From assembly GCA_030581615.1 (NCBI GenBank), contig JAKTTT010000001.1:372001-436000 (forward strand): a DNA stretch of 64,000 nt, given 5' to 3'. The position numbers and the translations under genes were made by a program. The notes beneath the pieces were generated by a model, which was not told the origin of the DNA, searched no databases, and saw only the letters and a program-made list of their open reading frames with translations. Source of the DNA: Alloascoidea africana (taxonomy: Eukaryota > Ascomycota > Alloascoideomycetes > Alloascoideales > Alloascoideaceae). Within the stretch, counting starts at the first letter, position 1, and each line of letters begins with the position of its first letter. Positions 12,501 to 23,727 of this stretch are shown here, piece after piece.

Positions 12501-13340
12501 ATGAAAAGAATGACTGGGCTTGAAGAGGAAGAAGAAGATGAGCTAACTTTCTTTGAAGAACCCGAGAACTATTACAAAAAAGCGCCATCTGCGACGTTAA
12601 TCGAATACAAAAGACTACCCTCTGCTCTTCATCCAAATGCTTATCCGGAAGTGGTGAACCTTCGACTTGTTGGTCACTCTCCTCTATATGGTCATCTGCT
12701 TTCAAACGCAGGAAGGCTCACCGCCAACTACTTGGATGAACATGGGCATGAGCTTTGCTTTGGGAAAAATATACTAGAGGTTGGAGCAGCGTCTGCTCTG
12801 CCTAGTTTAATAGCAATTTTAAATGGAGCTTCAAATGTTGTTATCACCGATTACCCAGATCCCGACTTACTTGAGAATATACGATACAATGTTGAACAAG
12901 TACAAACCCTACATAATAAAGAAAAAAAAGATGAAGCTCCTATGCAGCAAGTTTCTGTTCAAGGATACATCTGGGGAAACGGCACAGAAGTGTTGTTGAG
13001 CGCTTTAGATCGGCGGAACGAGGAAGAAGAACAAAAATTCGATCTTGTGATTCTCGCCGATGTTATTTTTAACCATTCCGAACATCATAAGCTGTTATGG
13101 ACCTGTAAGCAAGTAATTGCCAAAAATGGTATCGTTTTTGTTACTTTTACACCCCATCGGCCCAATCTATTCCACAAGGACTTGGAGTTCTTTGAATTAG
13201 CTTGCACAAAGGAGTACGGCTTTAGCTGCAAGAAGGTTGTTGAGGAAAAATGGAGCCCTCTTTTTAAAGATGATCTGGACGAAGAAACAAAGGAAGTCAG
13301 GAGTATGGTTTATGGATATATACTCAAAAAGAAGATATAA
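12501..13340 (+). CDS. EFM7: protein N-terminal/lysine methyltransferase Efm7 (Nnt1)
   Basis: A 279-residue seven-beta-strand methyltransferase. Efm7 methylates the N-terminal glycine and adjacent lysine of translation elongation factor eEF1A in the cytoplasm. Seen here: an acidic N-terminus (GLEEEEEDELTFFEEPENYY), the conserved GHSPLYGHLLSNAG segment, motif I ILEVGAASALPS at about 91-102 for S-adenosylmethionine binding, and VVITDYPDPDLLENI after it, as in the Nnt1 family. The ATG at 12501 (MKRMTGLEEE) is chosen because the frame continues upstream only to a GTG at 12441; the second ATG at 12510 is also possible. Length is close to that of yeast Efm7 (about 260). It shares a promoter with RPS30, so both genes belong to the translation machinery. 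Confidence 0.9.
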   Translation: MKRMTGLEEEEEDELTFFEEPENYYKKAPSATLIEYKRLPSALHPNAYPEVVNLRLVGHSPLYGHLLSNAGRLTANYLDEHGHELCFGKNILEVGAASALPSLIAILNGASNVVITDYPDPDLLENIRYNVEQVQTLHNKEKKDEAPMQQVSVQGYIWGNGTEVLLSALDRRNEEEEQKFDLVILADVIFNHSEHHKLLWTCKQVIAKNGIVFVTFTPHRPNLFHKDLEFFELACTKEYGFSCKKVVEEKWSPLFKDDLDEETKEVRSMVYGYILKKKI

Positions 13341-14600
13341 CAAGGTAACTCGTTCACCAATATCTTGTTAACCTTACAAAAATCTGCTTACTGTAAAGCC
13401 CATCAGAATGAGTGTTCGCGTACAGTTTGTGAAGTAGTGTTATGGATTACCCGCCCCTATATATTAATGCCATCTAGCTTTGTACCTCCGCAAAATCATG
13501 GTTATTACTATTCAAGAGAAGTTCAAAATCTACGAATACTTTGCAATGTAGTATCTCACTTGGCAGTTAAGGTTCCTCAACTTTGCCAAAGAGTCGAATG
13601 TAGGACGTTAAAGGCTTGAGATACTAGTAGCTGCCAGACCCTTCAGAGTCTAAGCTGTGTAGTTCTTATATCTAAGATTGATTTTCCAAAGAGTCGTTAA
13701 CGCGGTCAAGGTCGGAAACGCTGTATGTGCTAGTCAGTATATGCAACTGTAAAGGCTGTTTGTGGGAGAGCTGAAACAAGAGAGATGATAAAATGATGTT
13801 TGCTTCGTTGAGCACGCATCCATTGCTGTGTTTCGAGTTTTGTCGGGGTGAACGACACTTTGAGAAGTCTTTTTAATTTGGAAACTTTATTCAAAAAGTT
13901 CACGACCTTATTATGCCTCGCAGTGGTGGGATAATCAATTAAGTTTGGCAAAGTGGCTTGTTTAGGAGGTAGTACCTGAAGCCTCGAATACTCTGAATTG
14001 GATCCTTCTACCTGTTGAAGAGCTATACCAGAACTAAAAGAGTTAGCTCAATGGCAACCCTTGAGATTCTGGGGATGTAGGAGCGTGTTGCAATTTTGGA
14101 AATATATCTGCCCTGCCATTTCACCCTTTATTCTGCAAACTTTAGCTGCCGAACTACACTTCTCACTTCTATTTCCAAACATATTTCTCACCCTTGGCGA
14201 GCGTATCTGTGGAACAATAAACCTCATTAACCACACGCCAACTCAAAATGGTCACATCATTACAGAATGCTTCTCCTGGCTGTTCTGAAAAACGATATGC
14301 TTCAATATCTATGCGAGTTCATATGGCTTTTCTTTTCGTTTTAACAATAGACTTTAATTATATCGGATAACCACAAGTTTTATACTTTATATTCTGAATA
14401 ACCAACTCTGTTTTCTGAACAGAGTACCTTCTTAACAACAAAATACTAAAATGCAAACAACCAAAAAAATGAACAAAATTAAAGCAGAGACTATGCAAAA
14501 TGAAACAGAGAAGCCCAAAATTCGAGGATGTAGAAGAACATGCATGTGGTAACAAGAAACTATACAAAGCCATGCTATGAGTAGAAAAAACCAATGTTTT
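13341..14600. other. convergent 3' region between EFM7 and MNN4-like
   Basis: About 1.26 kb between two converging genes. Only short frames without family resemblance occur on either strand. It should contain the terminators of both neighbours; no discrete terminator motif can be assigned. Confidence 0.5.
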
Positions 14601-17033
14601 TCAATAATCATTAACAGCATCAAACAAATCATACCTAAAACCAGGATGACCATCGCCAACTAGCTCAGCAAGAAGCTCCAAATCAGCTTCCTTCTCAATT
14701 GCATCAATCTCCAGTTGATGTAGCCTTGTAAGATTCTTTGTGATTTCATACTCCTCAAAAAGATCCTCGTTATTGCAAGCTGCACTAATTGTATATTCAC
14801 CCTGAGAATCAAAGTATTCATTGTCAAATACATCCCCGGCTTTTTCCAGCTTTCGAACAGCACGCATGACGGCAACTGGTTCCTCACACTTTGCAAAAGA
14901 TGCCCAAAGTCTCAAATGCGACAAAAAGTTGTATTCTTTGAATGTGTCCTTAAATGCATTTTGATACTCATCAATGAGAATGTTTGAATACTGGTTTGGA
15001 ATTAAGCTCGCAGCCCCTTCAAATGACACACGGTATAACGGCGAGAGTTCGTCAAGGGAGTAGAAGTGGTCATTCTTACAATTGTACTTTTGGTCTGGTT
15101 TTGCGACAGTCAATTTTTCACGGCGGTGTTTCTCATCATCATCCAATCCTAAAGGATCATCCAGGTCTTCCTTTGTAGGACTCCGTAGAAGAAAATCAAG
15201 AAAAGATTGTTCAGGAGGATTGAGATTTTTATCTTCTGTGGAACGCTTTGGAGCCATAGAAGTATCTGATTCTATTGCAGAAGATTCCAAGCTTCTCTTT
15301 CTCTTGCCTTTTTCTGACCTCGGAACCTCATCCGTTGCTGCAAGAGCAGTAATGTCGATGTATAGACCAGTTAAGGTATCAATGAAGCGTGCATCTATAA
15401 AATTCTTGCCTTCACCATAGCCTCTCTTGACATATTCATCTCCAACTTCGAACAAGTATCTTCCACTACCTTCTCGTGGGTCCTCAACAATTAACGAGTA
15501 GTTAAAGTTTCTGGCCATGTAGTCAAGATGTGATATGGGCATTTGCACGTCAGCATCGACATCCCATGACATAGAAAGGCCATTCCAATACCATCCTAAC
15601 AGAGTGCCATGTCCAATCCAGGTAGTTATTTTCAAGTTAGTTGTCCATTGTACCCATGTCCTTATAAGATGAGTAAGAACAGCCGAATGATCCTTGTCGT
15701 TATTGACAACTGTTTTGAAAAATCTCCAGTCACAGTGCGAGCCATAACGATCGTAAATAGAGATTCCTTTTGTCAAAATCTCGTGAAAGTACTTTATTGG
15801 TCTTCGGGGATGTTGTCTTTTTTGCCTCAACAAAAATTGAAGATGAGATTCCTGCTCGGCAGTTCTGTTGGGAATATGTTGAAAGTAATCAACCCGTGCT
15901 TGTAGGTCGAATACAAAATCAGTATGTCGTAGCTTTGTTTCTCCTAATCTGGGCTTCTCGTAACTTGGATCAATAAGGAAAGGTAAGTTGAACTTTTTAG
16001 ATTTGCTTTCTTTTAAAAACCTTTCTGCTGCAAGTGTTGCCTCCATATATTCTGTTTTTGTGTCCAGTTCCTTTGGGTAGTCATTCTCCTTTTTGTTATT
16101 TAGATCCATGGGATAAACGGCGCCTTCATATGTGTTGTTAACATCAACTCTATAGTTTTTGTCGTCAAGCACAAAGAAAATTCTTTTCGGTTTCTCTGTA
16201 TCTTTAAATGCAAGGTACAAATCTCCTCGAAAGCTCTTAACGATAGGATCTTCCGACCGATCAAAAGGTCTAACTTGAACGGGAAGACTAAACTCGTTTT
16301 TGTCATAGCGTATCTTTTTAACTTCCTCCAATACCTGCTCTTTTTCTTTCTTGAACTCTTCAATTTTCGCGCGTTGTGATGGAAAAATCAAGGCCAAGAA
16401 TCGGGAAAAAAGAGATACCTTCACTTGAACTTGCAGAGACTCTGTATCTGAGTACATATTTTCGTTCAGAAATGGATACAAAAGCGTGAGATCTACCCAA
16501 TCTTTCCAGTAAAACTTCACAGCTGGTATTTCTGAATCCACATTGCCTTCATCTTTTGAAGAGGTACGACTAGCCATCCATTCTAGATATTTTGTAACGA
16601 CTTGCCGGGTATTATATTTAAACGCGGCTTGGTTTGTAGAAGTGTCCCTGACATGGTTCAAATGGTTCATAAAGTCCAGCACATTCTCAAACTCGGCCGG
16701 CTCTGAAGTCTCTGAGTTACCGTTCGCACTAGTGACTTTGGCCGTTACGGGATTTGTTCTGAATGCCTTGAACAGGTCATAGTCTGGTATGAACTGCGCG
16801 GATCGAAGTTTACTGAATGTAGCACTTTCATCAGGGAATTTTAAAACAGTCTCTGAGTTTGAATTTGTTACAATGTAATCTGTAATGATGAGTGCTATTG
16901 CAACAAATGCTAACACGAACACCAACCGAAGGGGCCGGCCAGCCGGCATAGTCCACCGAGGTAAGTAGTGAAGGACTTTTGAGAACACGGAGGGCGAGTT
17001 TTGAAGCTGGCGATACCTTGAACGCGACCACAT
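14601..17033 (-). CDS. MNN4: Mnn4/LicD-family mannosylphosphorylation protein
   Basis: An 810-residue type II membrane protein, expected in the Golgi, where Mnn4 proteins promote transfer of mannosyl phosphate to cell-wall mannan. The ATG at 17033 is chosen; the frame extends 23 codons further only to a TTG. A short cytosolic tail is followed by a membrane span at about 35-54 (RLVFVLAFVAIALIITDY). The lumenal part ends in a LicD nucleotidyltransferase-like domain: HGTLLGWYWNG at about 475-485 and SWDVDADVQMP at about 489-499, with the DxDxD-like acidic cluster D491/D493/D495. A Lys/Arg-rich insertion (KGKRKRSLESS) interrupts the domain. The yeast Mnn4 C-terminal KKKKEEEE repeat is absent; the C-terminus is acidic. 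It could equally be a related paralog such as a Pno1-type protein. Divergent from the peptidase gene at 18953. Confidence 0.85.
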   Translation of the reverse strand: MWSRSRYRQLQNSPSVFSKVLHYLPRWTMPAGRPLRLVFVLAFVAIALIITDYIVTNSNSETVLKFPDESATFSKLRSAQFIPDYDLFKAFRTNPVTAKVTSANGNSETSEPAEFENVLDFMNHLNHVRDTSTNQAAFKYNTRQVVTKYLEWMASRTSSKDEGNVDSEIPAVKFYWKDWVDLTLLYPFLNENMYSDTESLQVQVKVSLFSRFLALIFPSQRAKIEEFKKEKEQVLEEVKKIRYDKNEFSLPVQVRPFDRSEDPIVKSFRGDLYLAFKDTEKPKRIFFVLDDKNYRVDVNNTYEGAVYPMDLNNKKENDYPKELDTKTEYMEATLAAERFLKESKSKKFNLPFLIDPSYEKPRLGETKLRHTDFVFDLQARVDYFQHIPNRTAEQESHLQFLLRQKRQHPRRPIKYFHEILTKGISIYDRYGSHCDWRFFKTVVNNDKDHSAVLTHLIRTWVQWTTNLKITTWIGHGTLLGWYWNGLSMSWDVDADVQMPISHLDYMARNFNYSLIVEDPREGSGRYLFEVGDEYVKRGYGEGKNFIDARFIDTLTGLYIDITALAATDEVPRSEKGKRKRSLESSAIESDTSMAPKRSTEDKNLNPPEQSFLDFLLRSPTKEDLDDPLGLDDDEKHRREKLTVAKPDQKYNCKNDHFYSLDELSPLYRVSFEGAASLIPNQYSNILIDEYQNAFKDTFKEYNFLSHLRLWASFAKCEEPVAVMRAVRKLEKAGDVFDNEYFDSQGEYTISAACNNEDLFEEYEITKNLTRLHQLEIDAIEKEADLELLAELVGDGHPGFRYDLFDAVNDY

Positions 17034-18952
17034 TACAGCTGCAGATCTTTGAGCGAGTGGGTATCCCGATGAAGAAAGTAAGCACAGTGACGACGATACC
17101 AAGCCTCTGTTTGATTCCTTTAGAATGAAAGTTTACGGTTTGGTGATGGAAAGGCAGGGGTGACTGGTGGTAGTTAAAGTTGGCCAGGGTCGTCTGCTCC
17201 CTGTTCTATTTCATTACCCGGAGATGGAGTTGGAGACAGCATAAGCAAGATTTGCAGGGAACAATTCCCTTTGGTTTCTTGAAAATCGCTGACATGGAGA
17301 ATTAGTAACTGCTTGGGTGCTAAACGTGGCAATTTGGTTGATCTCTGACCATTCTCCTTGAGATCTATGTAATTTTAGGTTGAATCGATGAGTTACGCAG
17401 GTACACCAAAAGGCACAAAGTCTTATTACTAGAAACCTTGACATTTTTTGGAAGTTCTAGAAGTAGGTTGTTATCGCTATATTTGATAAAAAGGTAAAGA
17501 AAAAGGAGAGGCTTGGGCTATCTATCAATCCTTCTGCTTGAGCCTGTTGGTAAAAGTTTCCCGCTGTCGAGGGAGATAGTGTCTGAGCTGATTTAGGTTT
17601 CCAAGCGTCTATGAGATAAAACAATATACCATGATGTATTGGGACTCTATGTGTCTGCAGATTTAAGTCTTGTTCACGGCCAAGGGGTCACATTCAGCTA
17701 GTGGTTCAGCTTTCTGAGAAAGTAAACTGGATAATCCAATTTTTGAAGAATTGAAATTACAGAAATCCACTTAAGCAAAAACAAAGCGTTTGATCTAAAG
17801 AGTGTGTTATATGACTGCTATGATCTAGTAATTGTTTAAGAAACCTAGAATCCGCTAGGAAGTCACCATAGCTTTACAGGTTGTGATTACTACAAGCTTC
17901 TAGTCGAGCTATTCTTTTGAGACTACTTTATCCAAAGTACAAAGCAAGTGTTATTTGCTAACTGCTGTCGTCATACGAATATACAAGGAGGACTTGTAAA
18001 AGACAGCGCTGATTGAAAAGAAGAGAATAGGAAATTCATTCTGTCTCATCTTCAATTTAATCGTGAAAAGGGTTGAGTATCCAAGAAAAGAAAAACTAAT
18101 CTATCATTAATGTCAGGTGAAGGAGGGCTCAAAATGGCCTAAAGTCCAAGAGAGCCATTTCTCCCGATATGGGTATAGCTATTAAAATCATTCTAGGAAG
18201 TTTTATTCACTCGGAAAACCGCCTTCAATGGAGGAAACGTTTGCTAGGTAAACACTCTCGGAATTCTCAGAATGGAGACGAAATGGAAATTTTTAGAACA
18301 GAATGATCCTTACATTTATTTGCCAAGATACTTTTCTGCAGATATGATATCTTAGAATGAATATGAAGCAATATAGCTTTTGCTTGGTTGATCGTCCCCA
18401 GCTTGGAGTTGAGAGATGTCATGGAATTACTGTCCAACAGAGAAAACAGAACTGGATACATTGTCTAGAACGCAATAAAAAGATCCATGGTTCACCATGT
18501 TCTTGTTTGCCTTGACCAATCCTTTTGGTGGCATAGAATAAAAAGGTATGCGAGAAGAAGATTCTATTTGTATGTAAACTTCGTGAAATCACTTTCCGCT
18601 AAATCCCCGAAGCCTCTACGACGAAATCCTCTGAACAGTTCACAGAGAGCACTAAAGGATGTTTAATGGCCCTTCTCTATCCTTTGATTCGTCAAAACAA
18701 ATGATGCCCGATAACTTAGTTATCATTACGTGGTTAAGGTTCGCAGCTTTGTGCTGATTAGAGTTCCAGAAGTGCCCTTCCTCTACCTCCAAACATCAGC
18801 AGCCCCAGTTCTATTCTGGAGATTAAATAAACAGGAAATTGCTCAGGATTTAAAGGTCTGGGAATCCTTCGACAGATTTTTTTTCTTTTATTTATCATCA
18901 AGAATATTTGGTTACGCTTTCATTTATAATACCTGAGCAATAGTTCCATAAA
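17034..18952. other. divergent intergenic region, MNN4-like / S33 peptidase
   Basis: About 1.9 kb of AT-rich DNA between two divergent genes for membrane or secretory-pathway proteins. Only short frames are present and most lack ATG starts. No exon, RNA gene or repeat could be supported. Upstream elements for both flanking genes must lie here. Confidence 0.45.
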
Positions 18953-20590
18953 ATGCCAGCTGAATTGTTCGAGAAAGAGCCTCAGTTGGAGGACCAAGAA
19001 GATCTAGTCATTGGGGCAAAATCCAACAAGATATGGAATTTTTTCTATAAATCCTGTCTTTTGTCTTTGGGTACCTTTTTCTTGTGGTATCAATTGAGTT
19101 CTTATATAACCAGACATGAGAATCCTGACGGGGCTATCATATGGACTGAAACTGATTCAGGTATTCATACTGCAGCCATTAGTCTTCCTCTCAACTACAA
19201 CAACCCAGAAGAAGGGAACATCAGCATTGCACTGGCAAAGTTCCCAGCAAAGAAAAACAAGCTTGGTTCGATGTTAATTAACCCCGGCGGTCCTGGAGGA
19301 AGTGGCACCAATTTTGTTTATAGTATTGCGGAAAAACTGTCAGCTGTAGTGGATGGGCGATATGATATTGTGGGTTTTGACCCTCGAGGCATCAATTTGA
19401 GTAGACCAATTCATTGCATCTCAAAAACTAGTTTCAGCAATTTGCCCCAATTTAGACTCCCCAGCGTTAACAATTTTGATAATGCATCTATTGGGTCTTT
19501 AATATCTCTGCTGAACCTACATGCTTTGGCATGCGATGATACTGAAGAAGGGAAGTACATCTCCACTGCACTTGTTGCAACAGACATGCTTCATATTTCG
19601 CGGGCTTTAGGCGATGACAAACTCAATTACTGGGGATTTTCATACGGCTCGATCCTTGGGAATACGTTTGCACAACTTTATCCCGAGAGTGTTGGCAGGA
19701 TGATTGTGGACGGGGTTTGCGATGCTGAAGACTACTATCGTGGTAGTTGGCACAAGAATCTCATACATGCTGAAGATGTTTATGATGGATTTTTTACAGG
19801 CTGTGCAGAGTCTCCCAAATGTCCGTTTTTTGGACAAACAGCAGAACAAATCCGATCAGCGGTTGATCTTCTCTTTGAGAACCTCAAAACCGAGCCTGTA
19901 ATTGTTCATGATGAAGTTGAGGGTTACAAAGGGCTAATTACCTATGAGAATGTTAAGGCATTGTTTTTCACTGCTCTTTATGCGCCTGCTTTCTGGCCCA
20001 TTCTTGCAAATGGGACTTATGGCTTATTGAATGGAGACGCAAACGTATTTTATGCTCTTGCTACCAGTATGGGAGCGACTTTCCCTGACGATGGCGGACT
20101 CGCAACAATGTGTGGAGATGCTAGCAATTCCTCATATACTGAGCATTTTCTAGATATTGAAAGATACAAAGAGCATTTGGCGGTGAATCAAAAGCTTTCG
20201 CCTAACTTTGCGGAACTTTGGGTTACCAATTGCTTTGGATATAGAAATCAACCAGTTATGCTTTTCGATGGGCCATTCCAAGAAGCTGATGCGGAAATGT
20301 TGCTTATTGGAAATACTTATGACCCTGTTACTCCTCTGGAAGCCGCTCGTAAGATGTCTCAATTTTACAAGAACGGCATTGTTGTCCAACAAGATGGTTA
20401 CGGTCACTGCTCAATAGCCCAGAAAAGTTATTGCACCGAGTCCATTATTAGAGATTGGTTCAATGAGGGAATTCTTCCTTCCAATAATACAGTGTGTGAC
20501 GTTGACGAGCCTCTCTTTGGCGCTTCTGAAGCTGCTGAAGAAGATATTGTCATGATGAATTTCAACAAGTACTTGAATCATATGCATTAA
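18953..20590 (+). CDS. membrane-anchored alpha/beta-hydrolase, S33 tripeptidyl-aminopeptidase-like
   Basis: A 545-residue protein with an acidic cytosolic tail, a single membrane span at about 33-48 (KSCLLSLGTFFLWYQL) and a lumenal or extracellular hydrolase. Seen: the oxyanion segment NPGGPGGSG at 110-118, FDPRG, the nucleophile elbow GFSYG with Ser230, Asp457 in GNTYDPVTP and His485 in DGYGHCS, giving a complete Ser-Asp-His triad. The order and the C-terminal block match the TAP-like group of peptidase family S33 (tripeptidyl aminopeptidases of actinobacteria and filamentous fungi). Several Asn-x-Ser/Thr sites and paired cysteines suit a secretory-pathway enzyme. Substrate is not evident; exopeptidase action on short peptides is the family expectation. 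The gene has no intron. Such proteins are less usual in yeasts than in filamentous fungi, a statement of general knowledge not checked here. Confidence 0.85.
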   Translation: MPAELFEKEPQLEDQEDLVIGAKSNKIWNFFYKSCLLSLGTFFLWYQLSSYITRHENPDGAIIWTETDSGIHTAAISLPLNYNNPEEGNISIALAKFPAKKNKLGSMLINPGGPGGSGTNFVYSIAEKLSAVVDGRYDIVGFDPRGINLSRPIHCISKTSFSNLPQFRLPSVNNFDNASIGSLISLLNLHALACDDTEEGKYISTALVATDMLHISRALGDDKLNYWGFSYGSILGNTFAQLYPESVGRMIVDGVCDAEDYYRGSWHKNLIHAEDVYDGFFTGCAESPKCPFFGQTAEQIRSAVDLLFENLKTEPVIVHDEVEGYKGLITYENVKALFFTALYAPAFWPILANGTYGLLNGDANVFYALATSMGATFPDDGGLATMCGDASNSSYTEHFLDIERYKEHLAVNQKLSPNFAELWVTNCFGYRNQPVMLFDGPFQEADAEMLLIGNTYDPVTPLEAARKMSQFYKNGIVVQQDGYGHCSIAQKSYCTESIIRDWFNEGILPSNNTVCDVDEPLFGASEAAEEDIVMMNFNKYLNHMH

Positions 20591-23228
20591 GTGTTTAACT
20601 GAAAGCCAGTGCTGCTTAAGAATGGAAACGGAATTAAATGCCCAAGATCTGGATGGTTTTTAATTGTAGCGTAGGATAGGAATGAGGAAGCATTTTTAAG
20701 ACTGATTTATGGAGAAGCAGTTATTGTTTCTGTATCTTTCTGCTATCTATCTAATCTTAAGTGACAATAAGATAAAAGCGTTATGACCTTTCTCTTGGTT
20801 GTCCATCTTTTCCTAGGCAAGCTATAAACAAGAAACTGTGGGGATGGCGTTTGAGAAAGCGCTGTTGTAATTGTAAAACCATACTTTGAACTAACGGTAA
20901 TATTTCGTCGGTCTTGCTCTACCAGTCGTATAGAATTCAACATTAATGAGGACTTCAAACCTTTTGTTTACGTTCTTTGCAAAGTATTTGTTACTGTTGG
21001 TGAAATTCAAGGCACAAAATCCGCTGATGTCAAATCGAGAAGTGTTTGAACATAAATTGTACTCGGCTCGATTAATATCCATGTGAAGTTAATCATAACT
21101 GTGCTTTTAAAGGTGAAATTCTATGCCACTTTATGCACATTGATAACAACTCCTTCGTTATAAATGTCGTGGTTTTTTTTCTTTGATTCAAAAGAATAAT
21201 CAACATTTCAAATCCATCATGGCAGTTACGTCTCATTGAAAGAGTTGTTTATCAACTCATCGTAGCCGATATGAGGTTATTCGGCGTTTTAGCATCAAAA
21301 GTCCTCCTACCTCTTGATGATGGAACAGTATTTAATAAGTGCAAGTTAAAAATGAAATCAAATATATATCAGTTACTCCGCTGACGTTTGTCAATTAGCT
21401 GTTGGTATGGACTGTGTGGTCTCGTTGTTGTTATTCTTGAGTGAAGTCTCTCTCTTATCGTAATGATTTTTGTTTCGTTCAGATTGAAATAATTGCTCAA
21501 GTATACTTTCGTACTAGAAAGAATATTCATTTAGAAATCATAGTGGTAGTAGAGAATGCAAAATGAAGGAGAAAGATAACAATAGCAGTTATAGAGGAGA
21601 GAATCGCTGCAAAAACCAATAAAGAGGCTGGGAATGAAAACAGCGCTGCTAACACTGTGTCGCAAATTTGATGGCTTCTTTTGAGTCTGTGGTAAAAAGA
21701 CTTATTGCGATCGCAAAAGTTCCCGCTATTTTAGAATGTCGTTGATGAAGGAAAACAAAATAAAAAAAAGCGCAAGATATCAAATTTGCGGTCAAAAATG
21801 GGGTCTTGGTGGGAACCAAAAAGAATTTTCTAATTTCTTTTGGCTTTTTTTGGTTTTTCGTTGCCCAAAATCTTTAGATGAAATGTATACGTAAAAGAAA
21901 GTAGATCATTCGATTCATTTTCATTGTGTATACATAACGCGCTTCATAAAGACAAAGATATTCAAATGAACGGTGTGGATCATGATTAAGACGCATAGGC
22001 TTCAGAACTTTCTTAGAATCATTGCAAAATAGTTCTATTTTAACTTTTAATAACTGATTTTGACTCCCTTCTCTTATTACTCTGGTGGCAGTTAAAAATG
22101 TTAGTAGAGTTACTTAAAAGTGGTGGTAGCTAGAGCAGTCACAAGAACATAAAAATGATCATTGCTCAAGCAATTTAGAGTCGTTTGACAGTAATAGAAG
22201 TGGAGAATGATTTATAGAAGCTTTGACGTGGGTAACGGTTTTAAGAGAGAATACCATAAAAAAGAACCAAAAAAGAAAATAAGAATTTAACTTGGTACAC
22301 CATAAGGTACAGAAAATGTGGATCTCTCTTCGTGATTGATATGAAATGGAATTAGGGAAATAAACAAAAATGGAAAACTAAAAGTATACAATTAATCTGC
22401 TAGAGTTTAATTGAATTTTTCCCTAAATGGGACTGCTAAATGTTTCAGCCCCAGCCAGATTATCCATATTCGCTGGTAATATCATTAGCTTTGTTGGGCG
22501 GACCAAGCCAAAAGTAAGCCCGATTGTCCTTTATCTTGCGTTTCTCTGAGAAGTATAGAAGCTACTAAGCATATAAATGATGTAGAAAAAGATGTGTTCT
22601 TATTTGTTGAGCAATTATGGAAACTATAGTTTAAAGAACAAAAACTTTTGGGTCAGCAGTATATTTATTAAGAAAACAAAAAAAAAAATGAATCGTGACC
22701 CAGTTTCTTCCTCAAGAAAGGGTTTTTAAATTCAAAATACAAAAGTTCCTCGTCGCGGAGGAGATCTGTATTCTATTTGGTCACTCGAAAGAGCTTTATA
22801 GCTTAGCAAGACAAAAAATACAGAAACAGATGGTAATCGATTATTTATCATGGATGGGATATTATTGAAGAAAAAGGGGAGAAACATTGGAAGCATCTAG
22901 AGCAATAAAAAAAAAAAATCAACAAGAGCAGATTCTACCCACGAAAAGTCTAAAAATTATTCATCTTTTGGACAAAAACTCTTTTTCCATTAGGAGCGCA
23001 TCACAGCAAGCATACAAGAGTAGATAGGTCACAGGGACAGTGGCAAGGGTGGCAAAGCTGTTCTGGTCATCGTTAGTTCTGCAGCAGAGGGGGGAAAATT
23101 CATAGTTGTTAGTGTTACATAGACTTTGTAGGATGTGTCGTAATTTCCCTCCTCTTGAGATATTTCTTTTGTCTGGCAAGCGATTAGTAACGTTCTGTTA
23201 GGATGTAAACTTGCAAAACCTCCATGTT

Positions 23229-23727
23229 AATACGCGATTCTCCCAGTTTGCCGATGGTTGAAGTGGAGATATAATGAAAATTACTAAGAGACTCTTTATT
23301 ACACAGGATAGCTACCAAAAGAGCAATTCTGTGTGTTTTGGTGTGTATATCACTCGAAATAAGAATATCTCGTCGATAAAGCACAAGAGAGAATTTGAAT
23401 ATTTGCAAAACCTTCTAGTCTCTGTCGGCTTTGGTTAACTATTTTTTTTCTCAAATATAGATATAAATATGACAGACCTTACGCGATCCTTCCGGCGTAT
23501 CGCTGGTGGAAGTGGAGATAAACAACGAAAAATACCGAGAAACCTTTAATACCCCAAGATGGTGACCGATAAAGGAACTATGTGAGTTTTGATATGTACA
23601 TCACTCGAAAGAAAATTCTCTGGTAGATAAAGGAAAATAGATGATTTGAATATTTGGAAACTCTTCTGGTCTCTGCTGATATTGGCTAACCAGTTTTATC
23701 TCAAAAATAGATAAAAACAGAATGGAA
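23229..23727. repeat. diverged tandem duplication, unit about 251 bp
   Basis: Two head-to-tail copies, about 23229-23479 and 23480-23727. They share ordered blocks such as TACGCGAT at the start, GAAGTGGAGATA, ATCACTCGAAA, TTTGAATATTTG and a CTCAAA-ATAGATA end block, separated by similar spacings with many substitutions and small indels. Identity by eye is around 70 percent. Neither copy holds a long frame. A weak further match (GTCACTCGAAAGA near 22780) is not enough for a third copy. Confidence 0.75.

Noticed and set aside
17034-17102. 23-codon N-terminal extension of the MNN4-like protein
   Set aside because: It would start at TTG; the ATG at 17033 leaves a normal type II membrane topology.
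20743-21082. Short minus-strand frames downstream of the S33 peptidase gene
   Set aside because: 63-71 codons, one without ATG, with no family resemblance or splice support.
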